Assembly (NCBI GenBank): GCA_041745765.1
Contig: JBGTIH010000103.1
Span: forward strand, 1-31,074
Source: JAHCHG01 sp041745765
Lineage (GTDB): Bacteria; Acidobacteriota; Blastocatellia; Pyrinomonadales; Pyrinomonadaceae
DNA length: 31,074 nt
Direction: 5' to 3'
A program made the translations under genes and the position numbers. The notes under the pieces are model-generated. The model had not been told where the DNA came from. It did no database searches and worked only from the letters and a program-made list of their open reading frames with translations. The number at the start of each line of letters is the position of its first letter. Positions within the stretch are counted from its first letter, which is position 1. Below are positions 29,165 to 31,074 of this stretch, piece by piece.

Positions 29165-31074
29165 ATGTCAAAAATCTACTACACTTTAACCGATGAAGCG
29201 CCGATGCTGGCGACGCATTCTTTTTTGCCGATCTTAAAGGCTTTTACAAAATCTGCAGATATTGAAATCGAAGTTCCGGATATATCGCTCGCCGGGCGAA
29301 TTTTAGCCAATTTTCCCGAATACTTGAGCGAAGACCAGAAAATTCCCGATGCGCTCTCCGAATTGGGCGAATTGGCGACGAAACCCGAAGCCAACATTAT
29401 CAAGCTGCCGAACATTTCAGCTTCTGTTCCGCAGCTCGAAGAAGCGATTGCCGAGCTTCAAAAACAAGGTTTCGCGGTGCCGAATTACGCGACAGAACCT
29501 AAAACGGAAGAAGAAGAAGCCGTCAACAAGAAGTATGCGCGCGTTTTGGGAAGCGCGGTAAATCCCGTTTTGAGAGAAGGAAACAGCGACAGACGCGCCG
29601 CGAAAGCCGTCAAAAATTACGCCAAAGCAAATCCGCATCGAATGGGAGTTTGGAAGGCGGATTCTAAAACTTCTGTCGCCAATATGAATTCGGGAGATTT
29701 CTACGGAACGGAAACTTCTACGACAATGGAAACGGAAGGGAAATTCAGAATCGTTTTTTATAGAAGTGATAATTCTGAACAAGTTTTGAAAAATTTTGCG
29801 CCGCTCAAAGCCGGCGAAGTTATTGATTCTTCGGTCATGAATCTTTCCGCGTTGAAATCTTTTGTCGAAGATGCGATTAACGAAGCCAAAGAAAAAGACG
29901 TACTTCTTTCCGCACACCTTAAAGCGACGATGATGAAAGTTTCCGACCCGATCATTTTCGGGGCGATTGTCGAAACATATTTCAAAGGCGTTTTTGAAAA
30001 ATATAAAGACACTTTTAAAGAATTAGACATCAATCCGAATTACGGATTGGCAACGCTTTTCGAAAAAATTTCCGGTCATCCTCAAGAAACCGAAATCAAG
30101 GCAGACATCGAAAAGACAATCGAAACGAGCGCGAGAATCGCGATGGTCAACTCCGACAACGGAATTACCAATTTCCACGTGTCTTCCGACGTGATCGTTG
30201 ATGCTTCAATGGCGGCACTCGTGCGCGGCGGCGGAAAAATGTGGAATAAAGACGGCAAAGAAGAAGATGCCATTTGCATTATTCCCGACCGAACTTACGC
30301 ACGCTTTTACGATGCGATCATTCAGGATATGAAGCAAAACGGAGCGATTGACCCGACAAATTTCGGTTCCGTTCCGAATGTCGGTTTGATGGCGCAAAAA
30401 GCCGAAGAATATGGCTCGCACGATAAGACTTTCCAAATTTCGGAAGCCGGAACGGTGAAAGTGGAAGACGAAAGCGGCAATGTTCTGCTCGAACAAAAAG
30501 TCCAAAACGGCGATATTTTCAGAATGTGCCAAACCAAAGACGCTCCGATTCAGGATTGGGTAAAATTGGCGGTCAATCGCGCAAAACTTTCCGACACACC
30601 GGCAATTTTCTGGCTCGATAAAACGAGAGCGCACGACGCGCAGATCATCAAAAAAGTTGAAAAATACTTAAAAAATTACGATTTAACGGGTCTCGACATC
30701 CGGATTATGGATGTGCAGGACGCAATGCTCGAAACTTTGAAACGCGCCAGAGAAGGCAAAGACACGATTTCGGTTTCAGGAAATGTTTTGAGAGATTATC
30801 TGACCGATATGTTCCCGATTCTTGAACTCGGAACTTCCGCCAAAATGCTTTCCATCGTTCCGCTGATGAACGGCGGCGGTTTGTTTGAAACCGGCGCGGG
30901 CGGAAGCGCACCGAAACACATCGAACAATTTTTGCAGGAAGGCTATTTGCGCTGGGATTCGCTCGGAGAATTTCTGGCGTTGCAGGCAAGTTTCGAGCAC
31001 CTTGCACAAACTCAGAACAATAAAAAAGCCCAAATTCTGGCAGACGCTCTGGACGAAGCGAATGCGAAATTTTT
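29165..31074 (+). CDS. icd: Monomeric NADP-dependent isocitrate dehydrogenase (3' end beyond window)
   Basis: The frame stays open from ATG 29165 to the right edge (636 codons of the usual ~740). It matches the monomeric (type II, about 80 kDa) isocitrate dehydrogenase, which makes 2-oxoglutarate, CO2 and NADPH in the TCA cycle. Near the start, SKIYYTLTDEAPMLATHSFL and PNISASVPQLEEAI are typical. The substrate loop LGSAVNPVLREGNSDRR (128-144) holds the serine, asparagine and arginines that bind isocitrate. Later, GAIVETYFKGVF, NSDNGITNFHVSSDVIVDAS, MAALVRGGGKMWN, FWLDKTRAHDAQIIKKV and the NADP region SGNVLRDYLTDMFPILELGT plus NGGGLFETGAGGSAPKH are clear. No ribosome binding site is visible before the ATG. 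The gene stands alone here. Confidence 0.97.
   Translation, partial: MSKIYYTLTDEAPMLATHSFLPILKAFTKSADIEIEVPDISLAGRILANFPEYLSEDQKIPDALSELGELATKPEANIIKLPNISASVPQLEEAIAELQKQGFAVPNYATEPKTEEEEAVNKKYARVLGSAVNPVLREGNSDRRAAKAVKNYAKANPHRMGVWKADSKTSVANMNSGDFYGTETSTTMETEGKFRIVFYRSDNSEQVLKNFAPLKAGEVIDSSVMNLSALKSFVEDAINEAKEKDVLLSAHLKATMMKVSDPIIFGAIVETYFKGVFEKYKDTFKELDINPNYGLATLFEKISGHPQETEIKADIEKTIETSARIAMVNSDNGITNFHVSSDVIVDASMAALVRGGGKMWNKDGKEEDAICIIPDRTYARFYDAIIQDMKQNGAIDPTNFGSVPNVGLMAQKAEEYGSHDKTFQISEAGTVKVEDESGNVLLEQKVQNGDIFRMCQTKDAPIQDWVKLAVNRAKLSDTPAIFWLDKTRAHDAQIIKKVEKYLKNYDLTGLDIRIMDVQDAMLETLKRAREGKDTISVSGNVLRDYLTDMFPILELGTSAKMLSIVPLMNGGGLFETGAGGSAPKHIEQFLQEGYLRWDSLGEFLALQASFEHLAQTQNNKKAQILADALDEANAKF

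Overview
The window is about 31 kb of bacterial chromosome at a rough 42-45% G+C. Gene starts mostly carry GAGG/GGAG-type ribosome binding sites. The gene set fits an Acidobacteriota-like genome, possibly class Blastocatellia: the ribosomal/membrane operon rpmH-rnpA-yidD-yidC-khpB-mnmE, a monomeric NADP isocitrate dehydrogenase, many lipoproteins, secreted FAM173-like methyltransferases, and a small-protein pair of a kind I recall from cyanobacteria. The taxonomic call is inference from gene style only; no rRNA is present.

Region 1-4700 is one end of an integrated mobile element, with all genes on the minus strand. It holds a prim-pol/DUF927 replication protein (running off the left edge), a helix-turn-helix protein, a tyrosine recombinase, and a zinc-finger/helix-turn-helix excisionase-like protein. 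It abuts the 3' end of mnmE, whose last 18 bases resemble the integration site used by SGI1-type islands. Region 4704-9322 is the conserved operon, transcribed leftward from a strong promoter at 9294-9322. Its most notable feature is that rpmH (L34) lies out of frame inside the 5' part of the open rnpA frame, as described for Thermus. Upstream come purN and a decayed ribbon-helix-helix/HNH-nuclease pair, each gene with a frameshift.

Region 10950-14158 contains palindromic and inverted repeats, a tail-anchored small protein, a YdcF-family protein, a class I methyltransferase, and a strong bidirectional terminator. Region 14159-17411 is a rightward cluster: an APC amino-acid permease, two tandem methyltransferases carrying export signals (one a lipoprotein), and a tiny Pro/Glu-rich protein ending at a clean terminator. 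Region 17492-24614 has a secreted M28 peptidase, a MITE-like hairpin, a WecG/TagA-type glycosyltransferase, a NifS-type cysteine desulfurase (opposite strand), an FHA-GAF-adenylate cyclase, and a stand-alone MreB.

Region 24642-31074 is more accessory. It holds an internally deleted IS701-like element with perfect inverted ends and a 7-bp target duplication, a DUF6624 lipoprotein, a YihY/BrkB membrane protein, a small decayed gene, and an antitoxin/Doc-type toxin pair. The toxin lacks the usual acidic residue of the Fic motif. A lipoprotein of unknown function and the 5' 85% or so of a monomeric isocitrate dehydrogenase (running off the right edge) finish the window. No tRNA, rRNA or CRISPR array was seen.
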